A stretch of 64,000 bases of DNA from Rutpela maculata (GCA_936432065.2 OW386286.2:261473987-261537986); one strand, 5' to 3'; positions 22,416 to 34,488 are shown, numbered from the stretch's first letter. The notes: generated by a model from the sequence alone, not told the origin. Made by a program: numbers and translations.

Positions 22416-23144
22416 TATTTGGCACATATAATACACTAGTGATTTTGAATAAGTACATGTATGACACACACAAAAATCCAGGTCAGATTAAAACTTTCTT
22501 AATAAAATTTTATATAGTGCTGCCTCATGAAATCATTCGACTATATACCCATTGTCTTGAGTTTCTCTCTTAGAATAGTACCTAAGTGTTCGAGTCAAAA
22601 GATACATACTGTATATCAGTATTGGAAATTAATGAAAATAAAAAGAAGTAAAAGAATCTTTAGCAACCTCCAATTTGGATATGTCATCAAACTCTTACTG
22701 TGACCTTGACGGAATGTTGAAACTGTTATATCAAACGATTCTGAAGGCTACTAGATTTGTATCGAATCTGTTAACTCCTCAATTTAGAATTTCATCTTCC
22801 CACCCATTAAAATGGGGAGGTTACTGTCAAAAATTGATAGATCTTACGTTTTGAGGTTCCAGGAACTCGAAAAAGCGATTTAAAAAAAAATATAAGTGTG
22901 TGTGTGTATGCATGTATGTGGACAAGATAGTGCCTAAACTAGCCACTCGTTTTTGTTGAAATATAACACGAGGGTAATGTTGGTACCGTATATGAGCTGA
23001 ATCGGATGACGTTTAGTGCCAATTTGTCACATAGATTTTTTTATTTTTCAACATAATATTCATTGATTAGAGTAGATGTTATGTAGATTTCAAAGGTATA
23101 TCACACGCTTTACTCTTTTCCGTTCATTAAGTATAAGATCTAGC
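22416..23144. other. Non-coding interval with TG microsatellite
   Basis: A (TG)n/(TATG)n tract at about 22889-22915 is followed by GTTGAAATATAACACG, the same microsatellite-then-TTGAAAT order seen in other repeats of the window. No gene was recognised. Confidence 0.35.
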
Positions 23145-25530
23145 ACTCGCGAAACGGAGCACAGCGATGCTTTCATTGTAAACAGGCATAAAAATTCGGT
23201 AACCTAGCCAATTTTCGATAAAAATTTACGAAACTTGGTAGAGTTAAGTATTTGGATATGCTAAATTCAGTTTTGCTGCAGAATTTTTTTTTTCTCAATA
23301 TGACGGCTTCTACTTTGGGTCAGAAGAAGTAAAACATGAAAAATTCAATTAAATAACCCAGCCATATAAAAAATTCTGATCATGGAACTTTACTCGAGTA
23401 GTCCAATGTATTTTTCGACGCTGAATTCGAATTCGACCTCAGAAAAGCCCAAACATCCTCAAAATTTTGAGCTAGAGTGAAAAAACACCCTGAGAATAGG
23501 GTAAAATCACCCCTCATAGATGGTGAAAATAAGTACATGCAAAAAGTACTCCTAATGTACTATCCTAAGGTTTCTGAGGTTGCTGATTTCAAATTTCACA
23601 TGCCAAAAGCAAAAAATTTACTCTTAAGGTGAAAATCGGGTAAAATGAGGGTTGAAAGGGGTGAAGAATGAAGATTTGACAAAACACGTAATGTTCATTC
23701 CAAAAGTATATTTCTAAGGGTTCTTGAGGTTGCTGATTTCAAATTTCAGCATGACAAAAGCCTAGAATTCATTCTTAGGTTGAAAATAAAGTAAATTAGT
23801 GGTGAAAGGGGTGTAGAAAAAAAAAGTTGAAAAAATATGTAATTTAGATTCTAAAATTATATTTTTAGGTTTTGAACTTGTTGAGTTCAAGTTCGAATCC
23901 GATCTCAGAAAAGCCCATGTGCCCTCAAAATTTTGAGCCTTAAGCGAATAAACAACCCGAAATTGGGGTAAATCATCCCCGATTTGTGGTAACGATAAAT
24001 ACATGTAAAAGTAGTTAACAAGAGCAAAAGTATTATATTTATAGATTTTTGGTAAATCGCAAAGGATTTTCTACTCTGAGGTGGTTAAGCAACTCTCAAA
24101 ATAGAAGAAAGCCACCCTAAAACGAAACAAAACTAATCTACATTTCATGTTTTATAAATTGATGTGAATGGATGGTAAAGAATATCAAAACAAGGGAGAG
24201 GGGATTATGTTTTATATTCAGTCGTCGTTTCCCTAAATAATGGCGGAACAATTACTCTTAGATTATTCTAAAAAAATATCTGTTCTTGCAAAGAATATAC
24301 ACCATCATACCATCCTAGAGTATATAAATGCTAAAAAATGACATAAAAAATAAAGATTTGAAAGTTTGGAATCATGTAGAACTAGAGAGACTTAAAGTTC
24401 ACCCCTTTTATCAAAGAACACATGAGTGAAAACCAGAGGCGCATTAAAGGGGGGGCTTTGGGGGCTTAAGCCCCCCCTGGAGGCCAGGATTACATGTTTT
24501 AAAGTAAAAATGAAGGCATCACCAAGGCGAATTGATTTTGTTTTGTCGTTTTATACTCCCTGTTAATCTTTTGTTCAATAAATATATTTAACGTATTAAT
24601 CATATTATTATTATTACTATTTGTAGTAGCCCCCCCCCTCCTCAGCAATTTTCTGAGTAGCCCCCCCCCCCTCAGCAATTTTCTGGGTGCGTCCCTGGTG
24701 AAAACACTACCCTTATATAAAAATAAAATACATGATTAAATATGGAAAATGTGGAAGTTTTTGATGTATAAATTGAATAGAAACTAAAAGTGACTTCTCA
24801 TGAATTTTATTTTTATTTTTATATAAGGGTAGTTTTCCTCTATCTGGGGGTTGCTTAACCACCTCAGAGTAGAAAATCCTTTTGCGATATACCAAAAATC
24901 TATATTTAAATACAATACTTTTGCCCTTTCAACCACTAATTTACTGTATTTTCAACCTGAGAATAAATTCTAGGCTCTTGGCGTGCTGAAATTTGAAATC
25001 AGCAACCTCAAAAACCCCTAGAAATATACTTTTGGAATGAAAATTACGTATTTTGTCAAATTTTCATTTTTCACCCTACGAGTCAATTTTTGGCTTTTGG
25101 CATGTTGAAATTTAAAAACAGTAACCTCAAAAACCCTAGAATTGTATATTAGGAGTACTTTTTGCAAAGTATTTTTGTCACCGCATTATGAGGGGTGATT
25201 TTACCCTATTTTAAGGATGTTTTTTTCGCTCTAGCTCAAAATTTTGAGGGCGTTTGGGCTTTTCTGAGGTCAGATTCGAATTCAGCGTCGAAAAATACAT
25301 TGAACTACGGGTCGAGTTCCAGGACCTGGACTTTTTTTTGGTTGCTTCTTCTGACCCAAATTTTGAAACCGCCATATTGAAAAAAAAAATTCTGCAGCAA
25401 GACTGAATTTAGCACATCTAAATACTTAACCAAGTTTCGTAAATTTTTACCAAAAATTGACTAGACTACTTTTCAATAAAAGTACCACTGTGCGGAGGCC
25501 TGCATCGCACAGCTCAGCGCTAACGAGCTC
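23145..25530. mobile_element. 2.4-kb palindrome (foldback element)
   Basis: The left arm (about 23145-24095) and right arm (about 24840-25530) are diverged reverse complements. TTTACGAAACTTGGT at 23226, CGACGCTGAATTCGAATTCG at 23418 and GAGGTGGTTAAGCAAC near 24080 have inverted partners at about 25432, 25273 and 24845. The arms contain internal repeats of a unit with TGAGGTTGCTGATTTCAAAT. The loop carries an hAT MITE (24434-24697). There is no coding frame. Confidence 0.75.
24434..24697. mobile_element. hAT-type MITE in the loop of the palindrome
   Basis: The inverted ends CAGAGGCGCA and TGCGTCCCTG are flanked by a perfect 8-bp duplication GTGAAAAC (24426-24433 and 24698-24705). The body has GGGGGGGCTTTGGGGGCTTAA next to its complement and poly-C runs. 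It is nonautonomous and 264 bp long. Confidence 0.88.
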
Positions 25531-27465
25531 GGTTATTAACCAAATTAACGAATTATCGCAACTGGATGGACAGATTCCAGTCGCTTGTAACGAAGTGTTT
25601 TTTTTTTTAATAATAAAATGCAGTAAATTAACCCTACGCTTCGTTGCTTGTCCCGTTTACCTGAAAAATTTACTTGTTTTAATTAATTGAATGGATTTTC
25701 CTCACCCTCATCCGTGCAACTGAGGAACTCCCAAAGTAAAGAACTGCGTTGTAGAATCCTATCTCATATAAACTGTATTAAATCTCGCCGTGAGAAGATA
25801 GCGCGACATATCAATATAATTTACAAAATTGTCACCAGTGTCGCTGGCCGTAATTCATTTCGGAAATATCGAAGTTAGTGTAAAGGCATTTTGGTCATTC
25901 CCGTATCAGCTCTTGTTAAGGTAAGATGCAGTAATTTTATTAAGTGGGTAGCTCCGTGGCAAATTTGTCTGATCCCGTATATCCAACTATTAAGATTGTC
26001 CGACATGATTAAGTGTATTCAACTGTTAATTTCAAGTAATTTCGATTAAAGTGTATAAAATGCGATTGTCAATTCCTGAATTATCCAGATACAGTACTTA
26101 TAATTTTTGTTACCGTCGGCGTGTTATAGAGACAGACTGATAAATTCTCGAGATTTTGTCCAAAACAGTTATGTTCCAGTAATTTTTCTTAGGACCGAAC
26201 CAAGAAAAAGAAACAGTAGACATTTTTGAGAGAAAAACGGTAAACCTTTTTTTTACCAATTTATTTGTTTTTCTATTCAACGAGATAAAATAATACCTGA
26301 CAATTTACCGTATTTAGAAACTGTTTTCATGCTAAAGTATTTTAACAAATACTACTCTTTATGAATAAACAATAAAATCCAGTATCCTGAGAAATTTATG
26401 AAACTTTGTCATAGTCCGGGAACTTGACGCGAAAAATTAATTATTTTTCATATGTTGCTACGTAACATAATCTGAAACCGCTCTGACAACGTTTGGCTAA
26501 TAAAGGCAGCACATCTCCCGCCAGGCGTTTGCCACCCCCAAAACCGCAGGCAAACCTCCAGATCGGAAGTAAAAGAACAAAGCCGTGTTCTTTGACCGTA
26601 CTTCCTGATTATTAGAAAGAACAAAGTCGTGTTCTTTAATACTGTTTCCTGATTATTACTTCGTGCATGCCTATATTGCTGTAAATAATTGCCTTGCTAC
26701 CACCCCGAATTCTAGCACTGCCTGTTCTAACTTTTTATGCTATTTTATATATATATATTTTTTTGTATATATTGCCTGTTGTTACTTTGCATACTGCTTA
26801 CCATTTTTTTTTGTTGCTTATCTACTGCTTAGCATCCTGTGGATTGCCCGCTTGCCACTAGTAACAAACCCGTTTAATAGTAACCTTAACATTTGCAACA
26901 CCCCGATTAATCTATCTTCTCCCAGCTTCATTAGTTAGTCAGCTTGATTGGTTAGCCCGCTTGATTAGTCAGTTTTTTTTTAGTTATTCGCGATGTTTTA
27001 CCTATTGTAAAATAAAATATCTAAGTTTTATCTGTGATAAACTCCTTATGAGTATTTGAGTACCTGAACATTTTTTTTACTATTGTTATTGAATTTATCA
27101 TGTTTTAATAAACGTTGTTATTTGCCGATTTTTGAGTTTTACTGTTTGAATGTGCCTGAAAATCTAATCTCAAATTTTGACCCCTGGACATTTCCGTTTC
27201 TTCACTGAGTTTATCCCAGCCCTACTGCAACAGGCTGCGTGAGGAGGCTAATGTGGGACCTTTGCCCCACGTAAAAATTGCAAAGATGGCGCCCGAGTGA
27301 TACCGAAGTAGATCTCAGCGTCAAAGTGACGCTTCCACTCGTTTATGCGCTAGGCGACTGGAAGAAACCACGTCACACGCTTCTAGTAGCTACCGTAACA
27401 AAGTTGAGAAATAAAAACTGGGGGCGAGCGTAGAGGCGACTTCAATGTGAATATCAGTCGATATT
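25531..27465. other. Interval without recognised gene; contains a short direct repeat
   Basis: Positions about 26574-26660 hold two adjacent copies of a segment with AGAACAAAGCCGTGTTCTTT and CTTCCTGATTATTA. Positions 27253-27275 form a small hairpin (GTGGGACC...GCCCCAC). Frames of 60-90 codons at 25457-25878 and 26663-26938 show no domain. Confidence 0.35.
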
Positions 27466-27830
27466 CCGTTGAAGCAACGTCGAGCGCGGTTAGTACTTGG
27501 ATGGGTGACCCACCTATCTTGGGAAATACAGCGTTCTCGTCCCACCTTCTAGCGGCTTGTATATCAGTGTATACGCGGAAGTTACGTAATTTCAGACGAG
27601 AATTACGTAGTGGATATACCATCCTTCGGAGGGGATGTAAAGCAGGCGGTCCCTTGTCTATTAAATGTTAGGCAAGTAAAAGATCCCTACTCTTCTTAAG
27701 GGAAAAGGTTCGGCAAAATTTCCAGGTTGGGGGTAGCTCGTCTCCTGGCGTCGGTGATAGGCCCTGGTAGCGGACATAGGCCGACGTTAAATAGTTAAAA
27801 AAAATAAAAAATAAAAAAAAAATTAAAACT
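27466..27830 (+). repeat. 5S rRNA-derived SINE, copy 2, with A-rich tail
   Basis: Positions 27469-27530 read GAAGCAACGTCGAGCGCGG, then TTAGTACTTGGATGGGTGACC and a GGGAAATAC segment. This is the 5S rRNA internal promoter region in correct order. The body shares TAGTGGATATACC and GATGTAAAGCA blocks with copy 1 at 540-760. The element ends in an A-rich tail (27796-27830). The complete 5' half of 5S rRNA is missing, so this is a retroposon and not a 5S gene. Confidence 0.8.
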
Positions 27831-28835
27831 GAAATCCTGCATTTTGGCTCAATGACAGAAAACAAAGTCTACATGCGTAACGGTAAAAGTCGAAAGTCAT
27901 AAAAATTACCACATTATAATGTTTATGCAGGTTTTTCCGGGAATTTGCTGTTTTTAGCAATCGATATAGACTAATTAATTGCAAATTTAATGAAAATAAA
28001 CTCAGGAGTCGTTTACTTTTACTGCAAGATGGGTCGTAGTATGCGTAAAAATAGTCCGTAGTTCCGTAGCGCATTCAAGTTTGTTATTATTCGTGTAAGG
28101 TGAACGCAAACAAAAATAAGTTTGAAATCTGTTTCAACGTCGTCGTTTACTTTTTAGTCATATTTAAAACTATTTACAACGCACTAAAAATAAACAGTGG
28201 TGCAGGCAAAGTGCCAATGGTGTATCAGTAAAATAAGGCAAAAAAGATGTTTATTACGAGCGCGAGTAATAGCGGAAAATACGGGATTCTAATTTGGAGC
28301 TAAACGCGGCCTGTAATTGATATGTCAATCGCTTAAACAAAGTTATTTTTAACATTTATTTTTGGGACGGTTATTCTAATTCCTAAGAATTTTTAAATGA
28401 CGGTTTAATTTCGGTCATTGTCGTCCTCCTGTGGAGGCCTAAGTGTTACAAATAAACCTTCACCTAAAAGCGGTGGAGTCTTTGTTGAAGTCGTCCAAAT
28501 AAATGTATTAACAGAGAAAGTTTATTTTAGGCCAATAGTTCCCAATCTGACAATCCCATTTGGATCTGTCTGTTCCGAGGGGGTAACAAAAAATAAAATA
28601 TAAAATAATTGTAATTCTTAATAGCCCAATAATGAGTGTTTTAAAATATTTACATAACTATTATATTAGCATGCTCAGATTAGGGCAACAATATACAGAA
28701 AGTACAAATAAAAAAGTGTATAAGTTGTGATATACTAGCATGGTCAAATACAGATCAATGGTATAAAAAAGGAACGAATGGTTTTTTGAAAATTATCTAC
28801 TGAATACCCAAAACAATATATTTGTTTCAGAACCA
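27831..28835. other. Non-coding interval
   Basis: No gene was recognised. The GATCAATGGTAT stretch at about 28754 matches a similar one near 6119, so the right end is probably a dispersed repeat. Confidence 0.35.
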
Positions 28836-29110
28836 GTGGTCTAAAAAAGGTTTTCTTGCTCTAAAAATGTTTGTATGGCTGTTAACTAAAAATTTTTACA
28901 TTTAGCAGCATTTTTCTATAGTGGTTTTACCCCTCATATTCGTAACGTGTTTTAAAACATTTTTTTTAAATAACCGAATTCATGACCGCAATTTGCGTAA
29001 GTTAAATAAATAAAACATACCACTACATAGAAAAATGTTGTCAAGAGTAAAAAATTTTAGTTATAACAGCCATGCAAACATTTTGATAGCAAAAAAAAAC
29101 TTTTTGGGAC
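28836..29110. repeat. Foldback repeat
   Basis: The left segment, with AAAATGTTTGTATGGCTGTT and CATTTTTCTATAGTGG, is mirrored at 29020-29105 by CCACTACATAGAAAAATG and AACAGCCATGCAAACATTTT. The arms are about 110 bp with small length differences. There is no coding frame. Confidence 0.6.
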
Positions 29111-29124
29111 CATTGCACAGTGGG

Positions 29125-29540
29125 CCCAGAAATCGAAAAGCCTGGCCAAAATTCTGAACATGGTTAAGTTACCTAAAAATGAGTATATCAAAAAATATTT
29201 AAAAAAAGAGATGAGGTTGTTTGCGGGGGTGCAAAAATTGAAAAGTACGATAAAAAAAAATGAAAATGGACAAATCGGCTAAAAAGAGTGCATTAAGCAT
29301 GGAAAAAATATTGAAAAAAAAGTATTGGGAGGGATGTTTTTGGGGGTGGAAAATGCGAAAAACGTGGCAAAATAATTTAAGAATGGGCTAGTTTTCTAAA
29401 AAGGAGTATACTAGCATGAAAACATTATTTAAATAAAAATAAAGGTAATGGGGGTAGTTTGCGGGGATGTAAAAAGTAAAAAAGTGTTGAAAAAATAAAA
29501 ATGGACAAGTCGTCTAGAAAATAGTATATTGAACATGTAA
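29125..29540. repeat. Degenerate tandem repeat, about 118-bp period
   Basis: At least three units, each starting near AAATGGACAAATCGGCTA (29269), AATGGGCTAGTTTTCTA (29384) and AATGGACAAGTCGTCTAG (29502), carry a central G-run (GCGGGG or GGGGGTGG). The unit does not match other repeats in the window. Confidence 0.55.
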
Positions 29541-30014
29541 AACACATATTGGATTAGACTGCAATATAGTAATTATAGTTAGATGTCTTTATTATTCTAC
29601 AACATGAAGAGTTCATAATCAAATTCATATTTGTTCTTCTTCGATATCGGTACTGCTGCCAGAAGACACTTCTGCCTCACTATTTCCAGGCGATTGAGTA
29701 TCGTCAGCCGATTAAGTATTATCAGCATGATATTCTGACTCTTTCGCTAACTGGAGAACTTCGTTAGGAAAGGTTACCATTTTCTTTTTGGACCGAGATG
29801 GACCGGGTTCTAAATTTTGTACCATAATTTGATAAAACTATAAGAAATCGACCAGTAAAAGAATCATGCTTGGAATTTGTTGCCCTTTCTCTTAGCTCAA
29901 ATAAAAAGTACCCATTAATTTTTTTTCTTTATCTTTGTAGAACTCCGTTTAATTTTATGACCGAATGTATCACATTTCACAAGCAATCAATATGTACAAA
30001 ATAAAATACTTATT
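29541..30014 (-). pseudogene. Possible acidic C-terminal coding remnant
   Basis: The minus strand at 29820-29630 reads QNLEPGPSRSKKKMVTFPN, EVLQLAKESEYHADNT, a stop, then SADDTQSPGNSEAEVSSGSS and TDIEEEQ. This is a biased, coding-looking Ser/Glu-rich tail. It could belong to the Cys-rich fragment at 30015-30311. Unrecognised family. Confidence 0.25.
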
Positions 30015-30311
30015 TTATAGAATATCTTGGTAAAGTTTCACTATGTTATTGCTGAAATTACACAAATTACAGGTATATCGAATACGTTTGATATTACATC
30101 CTCTGCAAACAACAGCTTCATTTGGACGGCCGGGCAAAACCCATTTTTGCATATTAACCCTTTCTGTGATGCCGTCAATAGTATCTTCATAAAAACCACG
30201 TTTAAGCAATATCTCGATTTTTGAAAAAAAAATCGCCACTTGGAGCCGTGTTTTCGGAATTTTCGGAAGTTGGGCCTGGACGCCAGACGTGACCACGAAA
30301 AATGGTATCAA
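30015..30311 (-). pseudogene. Cys-rich fragment, transposase C-terminus-like
   Basis: The 98-codon minus frame ends with NEAVVCRGCNIKRIRYTCNL and CNF. That gives a C-x-x-C ... C-x-x-C arrangement about 9 residues apart, preceded by PKTRLQVAIFF and TERVNMQKWVLPGR. Such short double C-x-x-C tails occur at the C-terminus of piggyBac-type transposases. Other zinc-binding TE proteins would also fit. No DDE residues were seen nearby. Confidence 0.25.
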
Positions 30312-30919
30312 GGGTATTTTTGGATTTTTTAGGCACCTTAAAACATGTATATCAAATAGACAGCAACAAATTTCATTAAAAATCCGATGTCAAATTTCAA
30401 TTTGAATGGCCACTCCGACCATCCAGAGGTCTAACCCGTACTTCGCCCCCTCCTCCTGCCCCTACTAACAAATAGACAGCAAAAAATGGACTGAAGTACA
30501 TTTCTGCTGTCGAATGATGGACGCCGAGTCAATGCCGAGTTTCATGCAAACAATTTGTAAACTGTTCTGAAATAACTAACGAGATTCTAAATTCGTAATA
30601 TTTTTCTTACCCGAATCTAATAAATAAGTAAAAGTAAATCCCACAAATTTTGTTTAGTTTAATTCTAGCCTGAATTGCCAAATTGTCACAATTTTGAATC
30701 AACATTTGTTTGAAAAGAAGAAGAATCTCGAGTGTCCTTCAATATTATGCTTAAGTGACCTGAACGTATTTAGATTTTGTTGTGATATAATAAAGGTCTT
30801 GTCTTTTGGAGAACCCTGCTGATAACTATTAAAAAATATGTCAAATCCTACCTTAGAATAGATTGTGAGTGGGCCATTTAGGCATGACGCGCCTCTCTTC
30901 ATATCGACCTAAAAAGATC
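30312..30919. other. Non-coding interval
   Basis: No gene or repeat boundary was recognised. A CAAATAGACAGCAA segment occurs twice (about 30353 and 30469). Confidence 0.3.
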
Positions 30920-31790
30920 CTTTGTGAACACTCCTTGGTCTATAGACCCGTTTCTGCAACGCTGAGCAATGGCCCCTGACTCCCAGGAGCCAACGCACAA
31001 CGATTCTCCAGGATCATAGCACGCACACTCCCAACGACCAGCAGTTATTACCCACCACTGCAGGAGTAAACCTTATATGTATTCATCCAATCCCAGAGTT
31101 CTAAATAATCACGTTTTTCCTGGAGGGAAAAATATATATTCCGCAGTCTCGGTTGCTTTCATGCAAAAGCGACACATTTCATCCTTAGCTTTGCCCATTT
31201 TCTTGACATGGTATCTCAACGGGAATGTCCTGTGAAAAGGCCTGTTATTAGCCTTAATTCTGGTTTAGTTTTTCGCATGCCCTTGACCTCCAATAGGATG
31301 ATTTTTTTTATCCTCCCATTTTCTTACCTCCTCCATTGTGTTATAATTTTCTATCCAACAGAACGACTCCTTCCCGATGAATGACAATTTAACAATCTGG
31401 CAAAATCATCTTCAATCTCATTCCCTTTTATTCCTTCATGCCCTGACATCCACATTAAGGTAACCTTGTTGTTCCTTGCTAGTTGCGTTACTGTTTGTAG
31501 ACATCACTAGGTGGGCTCAAAACTAAATGATATAGAGTCCTGAGTGCTGCCTGGCTGTCTGAAGTATATAAATTGTTGGTTCTCATGTCTCTTTTTTATA
31601 TATTCACGAACACAAAGATGTACGGTGTAAATTTCAACCTCCAAGACGGTGGGAGTGTAACCTAAAGCTTTTAAGATCCTATTTTAGGCCGTATATACCA
31701 CCACCTACCCCCTCATCCATTTTAGATCCATCTACATATAAGCGACCCTCTTGAAGTTACGGTCCTTCAGAGCTGCTGGTCAAAAATTAC
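30920..31790 (-). pseudogene. LINE remnant: RNase H domain and C-terminal zinc knuckle
   Basis: The minus strand from 31780 reads LQEGRLYVDGSKMDEGVGGG (first RNase H Asp), then IYILQTARQHSGL (degenerate D-S-Q-A-A segment). It continues with QQGYLNVDVRA (degenerate V-P-G-H), KNHPIGGQGHAKN, ANNRPFHRTFPLRYHVKKMG, DEMCRFCMKATETAEYIF (zinc knuckle) and GSIDQGVFTKDLF at 30940. The order RNase H then C-x-x-C...H is that of R1/I/Jockey-group non-LTR retrotransposons that encode RNase H. Multiple stops and frameshifts show it is dead. The reverse-transcriptase part is missing upstream of 31790. Confidence 0.7.
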
Positions 31791-32603
31791 CACTTCAAAG
31801 GTTTGCTCGAAGTCAAACCTAACCGGTGTGGAATTTGTAGGTTTGGTCATTGATCTTAACTCACTAAGTTCACTTGAAACAGTTAAATAACCAACCAGGG
31901 AAATCCTACCTTAGTTTTAGACTACTACGAATTAATCTGAAGACTATTTATGGCATTTGGTAGGTACTACTGCAGATGCTGATTTGGCATGATTTTCTGT
32001 CAAATGAAATTTAGTTCACATACAGGGATGGATGGGGCAGGGGGGCAAACGGGCAAATGCTCATCGGGCCAGTGGCTTTGGAGCCGGGCAGGACCAGGTC
32101 GAGGTAAATAGGCATTTATTCCGGCGGATTAAAAAACCCGACGGCCAAAAATATTTAAACGGCAGCACTTTTCCCTCCTTAGTCTATACCTAGAACGAAA
32201 GAAATCTCAGATGAGATTTTCAGGCTGCTATCTTAAAAACTCGGCCACTGTCATAAATGCCGGATGTCATTTATAAATAGTTATTAACCCAATAACTTAA
32301 TTTTGCATGTTCGTCCAAAATTCTGCAATTGACAATAATGTTTCTAGATACCATTGACTTTCTAATATTTTATACATTTATTTGCAAATTGCTTATTTTA
32401 AAATTGCAAAGTGCAATTTTATATTGGCCTAAAATAGCCATAAGTGAATTAAATGCAACAATTTAATAAATATATGGATTGTATGGATGATTAGTATCGT
32501 TTTTAAAAATGTTACCGAGACGGTAGCAGTCTGCTCTAGACCGTGGTTGAGTTAGACTACGTGTTAGTATACTCTGTCCAAAGTCAATTGGATACTTTGA
32601 ACC
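31791..32603. other. Non-coding interval
   Basis: A GC-rich stretch at about 32025-32130 (GGGATGGATGGGGCAGGGGG) stands out. A weakly similar inverted stretch lies at about 33060-33115, so a degenerate MITE spanning both is possible but not convincing. No gene was seen. Confidence 0.25.
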
Positions 32604-32859
32604 CAGCCCCCCGTAAGGGGGGTCTATTGGGTACTGAGATTAGAGGCCCGGGCTTCCGTAGCGGGCCCCCCCCAGAGATTTTGTCAATTTTTTGTCAAGT
32701 TTCTCCCCCCCCGCTCATCAATTATTAATCGCGGGGGGTCGTTTGCTTTTGAGAGGCCCGCCAGAGATTTTGGCAAAAAAAAAAATTTCCCGCTTATTAG
32801 GCGCGGGGGCTCGCCAGTGAATTTGGTACCGAGGCCCAAGATTTGATGCGGGGGGCCTG
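32604..32859. mobile_element. GC-rich hAT-like nonautonomous element
   Basis: The element runs from CAGCCCCCCGTAAGGGGG to GATGCGGGGGGCCTG and is flanked by TTTGAACC (32596-32603) and TTAGAACC (32860-32867), which match at 7 of 8 positions. The interior shares TCATCAATTATTAA, CCAGAGATTTTG and GATTTGATGCGGGGGGCCTG with the reverse complement of 2333-2655. Confidence 0.6.
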
Positions 32860-32867
32860 TTAGAACC

Positions 32868-34059
32868 TTTAAATGATTTTTGCAGTTACATTTAAAAAAA
32901 AGAATATTCGTTTGACGAAATCTATTTTTCGAAGAAAATGTTTTTGCAATTCGAGTTTCAGATCGTTTGACCTTAAAAAATACAAAATTTTCGTCTGCGG
33001 CACATTTTTGCAAATAAAAGATCCTGCCCTGGCCACCTAAATTGAGGTTTTAGTTCCGTGCCTGATTGGGCAGTTTCCCTAAAATCGCCAGGGCCAGTTG
33101 GACTGACTCCATCCGTTCACATATCATCGATTGAATTATAAACCAATCATTTGATTTTTGTTATTTGACCCGTTTTCGTTCTCGCTGAATTTACATTTTG
33201 AAATCATATATTATTACAATGTCTTCATGTAAGTCGGCACAAATAATACATAATACACTTCTCGAAGATACATTTCAGTGACTAAAAACACACCTGGTTG
33301 GGTAATTATAACTTCCCACGCAATTCGCTTTATGGAATCATTTAACTTCTAACTGCCAAGGGAATTGTAATTGAAGCACATGCACATAAGTGAAATTTAT
33401 GTAGTCATTCTTTAACGACCGCCATTCTGATTTTACTATCGACATTCTAACAGCTTTTAGATTGTAATATATGAATGTAAACACAAAAAGGAAAACGACT
33501 GAACGATAAAAGTCAAATTTTAACCTATAACAATTATTTATCTGGTTTCCACAGACAAATGAAATTTTTAAATCGTATCGATTTTACAATAAAATTTGTA
33601 AAAGTCTTACACAAGTATCTAGCCTACATATTCAAGCACTGTGCTTGAAAATAGACTAGATTCCACGCAAACAGAAAAATATAGTGATATTTAACAAAGT
33701 AATTTGTTACAATGGAACATCACAAAGTAAAGTCTGTTCACTGATAGAATCCCGGTCGTATAGTGTAAGAAATATCGTCCGGAGCTCTATTCTTCTTTGT
33801 CTTTATTGAAATATTGTTTGTAACCTAATCTTTAACGTAAGTTTTAATCTTTGTGGTCAAGTTATGACCGACGTGCGGCATTTCTAGAGATTCGACAGCA
33901 AACCAATTTGCATAACGCGTGTCGTCGTCGAATGCGGTTGGCGATTTCAGAGGCGGGTCGATTTTCTCGGAAGTCAAGTATAGCAGGTATTTCAATTAGT
34001 GCCTAAGAGGGCAATTTTAGTCTTGTTCTAGTGTTAAAATAGTAAATATACATCCGCAT
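32868..34059. other. Non-coding interval
   Basis: AT-rich, no domain, RNA or repeat end recognised apart from the uncertain GC-rich stretch at about 33020-33120. Confidence 0.35.
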
Positions 34060-34330
34060 GCATCCTGGTGAATTTTTAAATCCGCAATCACAGCAGTTAT
34101 TTCTGAATTTGTTGGAATATTTTCAAAAGGAAAATGAAAATGGTTCAAATGCGAGTGAGTGAGGCTTTAAAAATCGATGAGAAGACTGTAAGAAAAATAG
34201 CTAAAAACGACAAGAAAATGTGGAACCTCAAGCTTCGGTTAAACGGAATCGTAAAAGTTCAAAACAAAGTTACATGATGCTGTGAAATAAATAATGTTAT
34301 TTATGATATGGTGTCTGATCATAAACACAT
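34060..34330 (+). pseudogene. Tc1/mariner-type transposase N-terminal fragment
   Basis: The plus strand reads HPGEFLNPQSQQLFLNLLEY and FQKENENGS, then after a small frame change MRVSEALKIDEKTVRKIAKN and ASVKRNRKSSKQ. This resembles the helix-turn-helix DNA-binding start of insect IS630/Tc1/mariner-type transposases. The catalytic domain is missing. It could be the same lineage as the C-terminal remnant at 43789-44480. Confidence 0.45.
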
Positions 34331-34488
34331 TTCCTTGGATATCCTCATTATAAGTGTTAATAACACAGAAAATGCATTTTTTATGGTTTTTTGGGTGGTA
34401 AAATATGCATGTGGCGTGTTCGGCTAGGCTCTTATGTTTTTTTGCCCCTCTGACCTCTAATCTATTGTTAGAACCCAGGGCTAATTGA

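Noticed and set aside
26663..26938. 91-codon hydrophobic frame
   Set aside because: T-rich low-complexity sequence read as Phe/Leu/Tyr; no family features.
27466..27530. 5S rRNA gene
   Set aside because: Only the internal-promoter half matches and an unrelated body with an A-rich tail follows.
32025..33115. One MITE spanning GC-rich stretches at both ends
   Set aside because: The supposed inverted ends match poorly and no target duplication was found.
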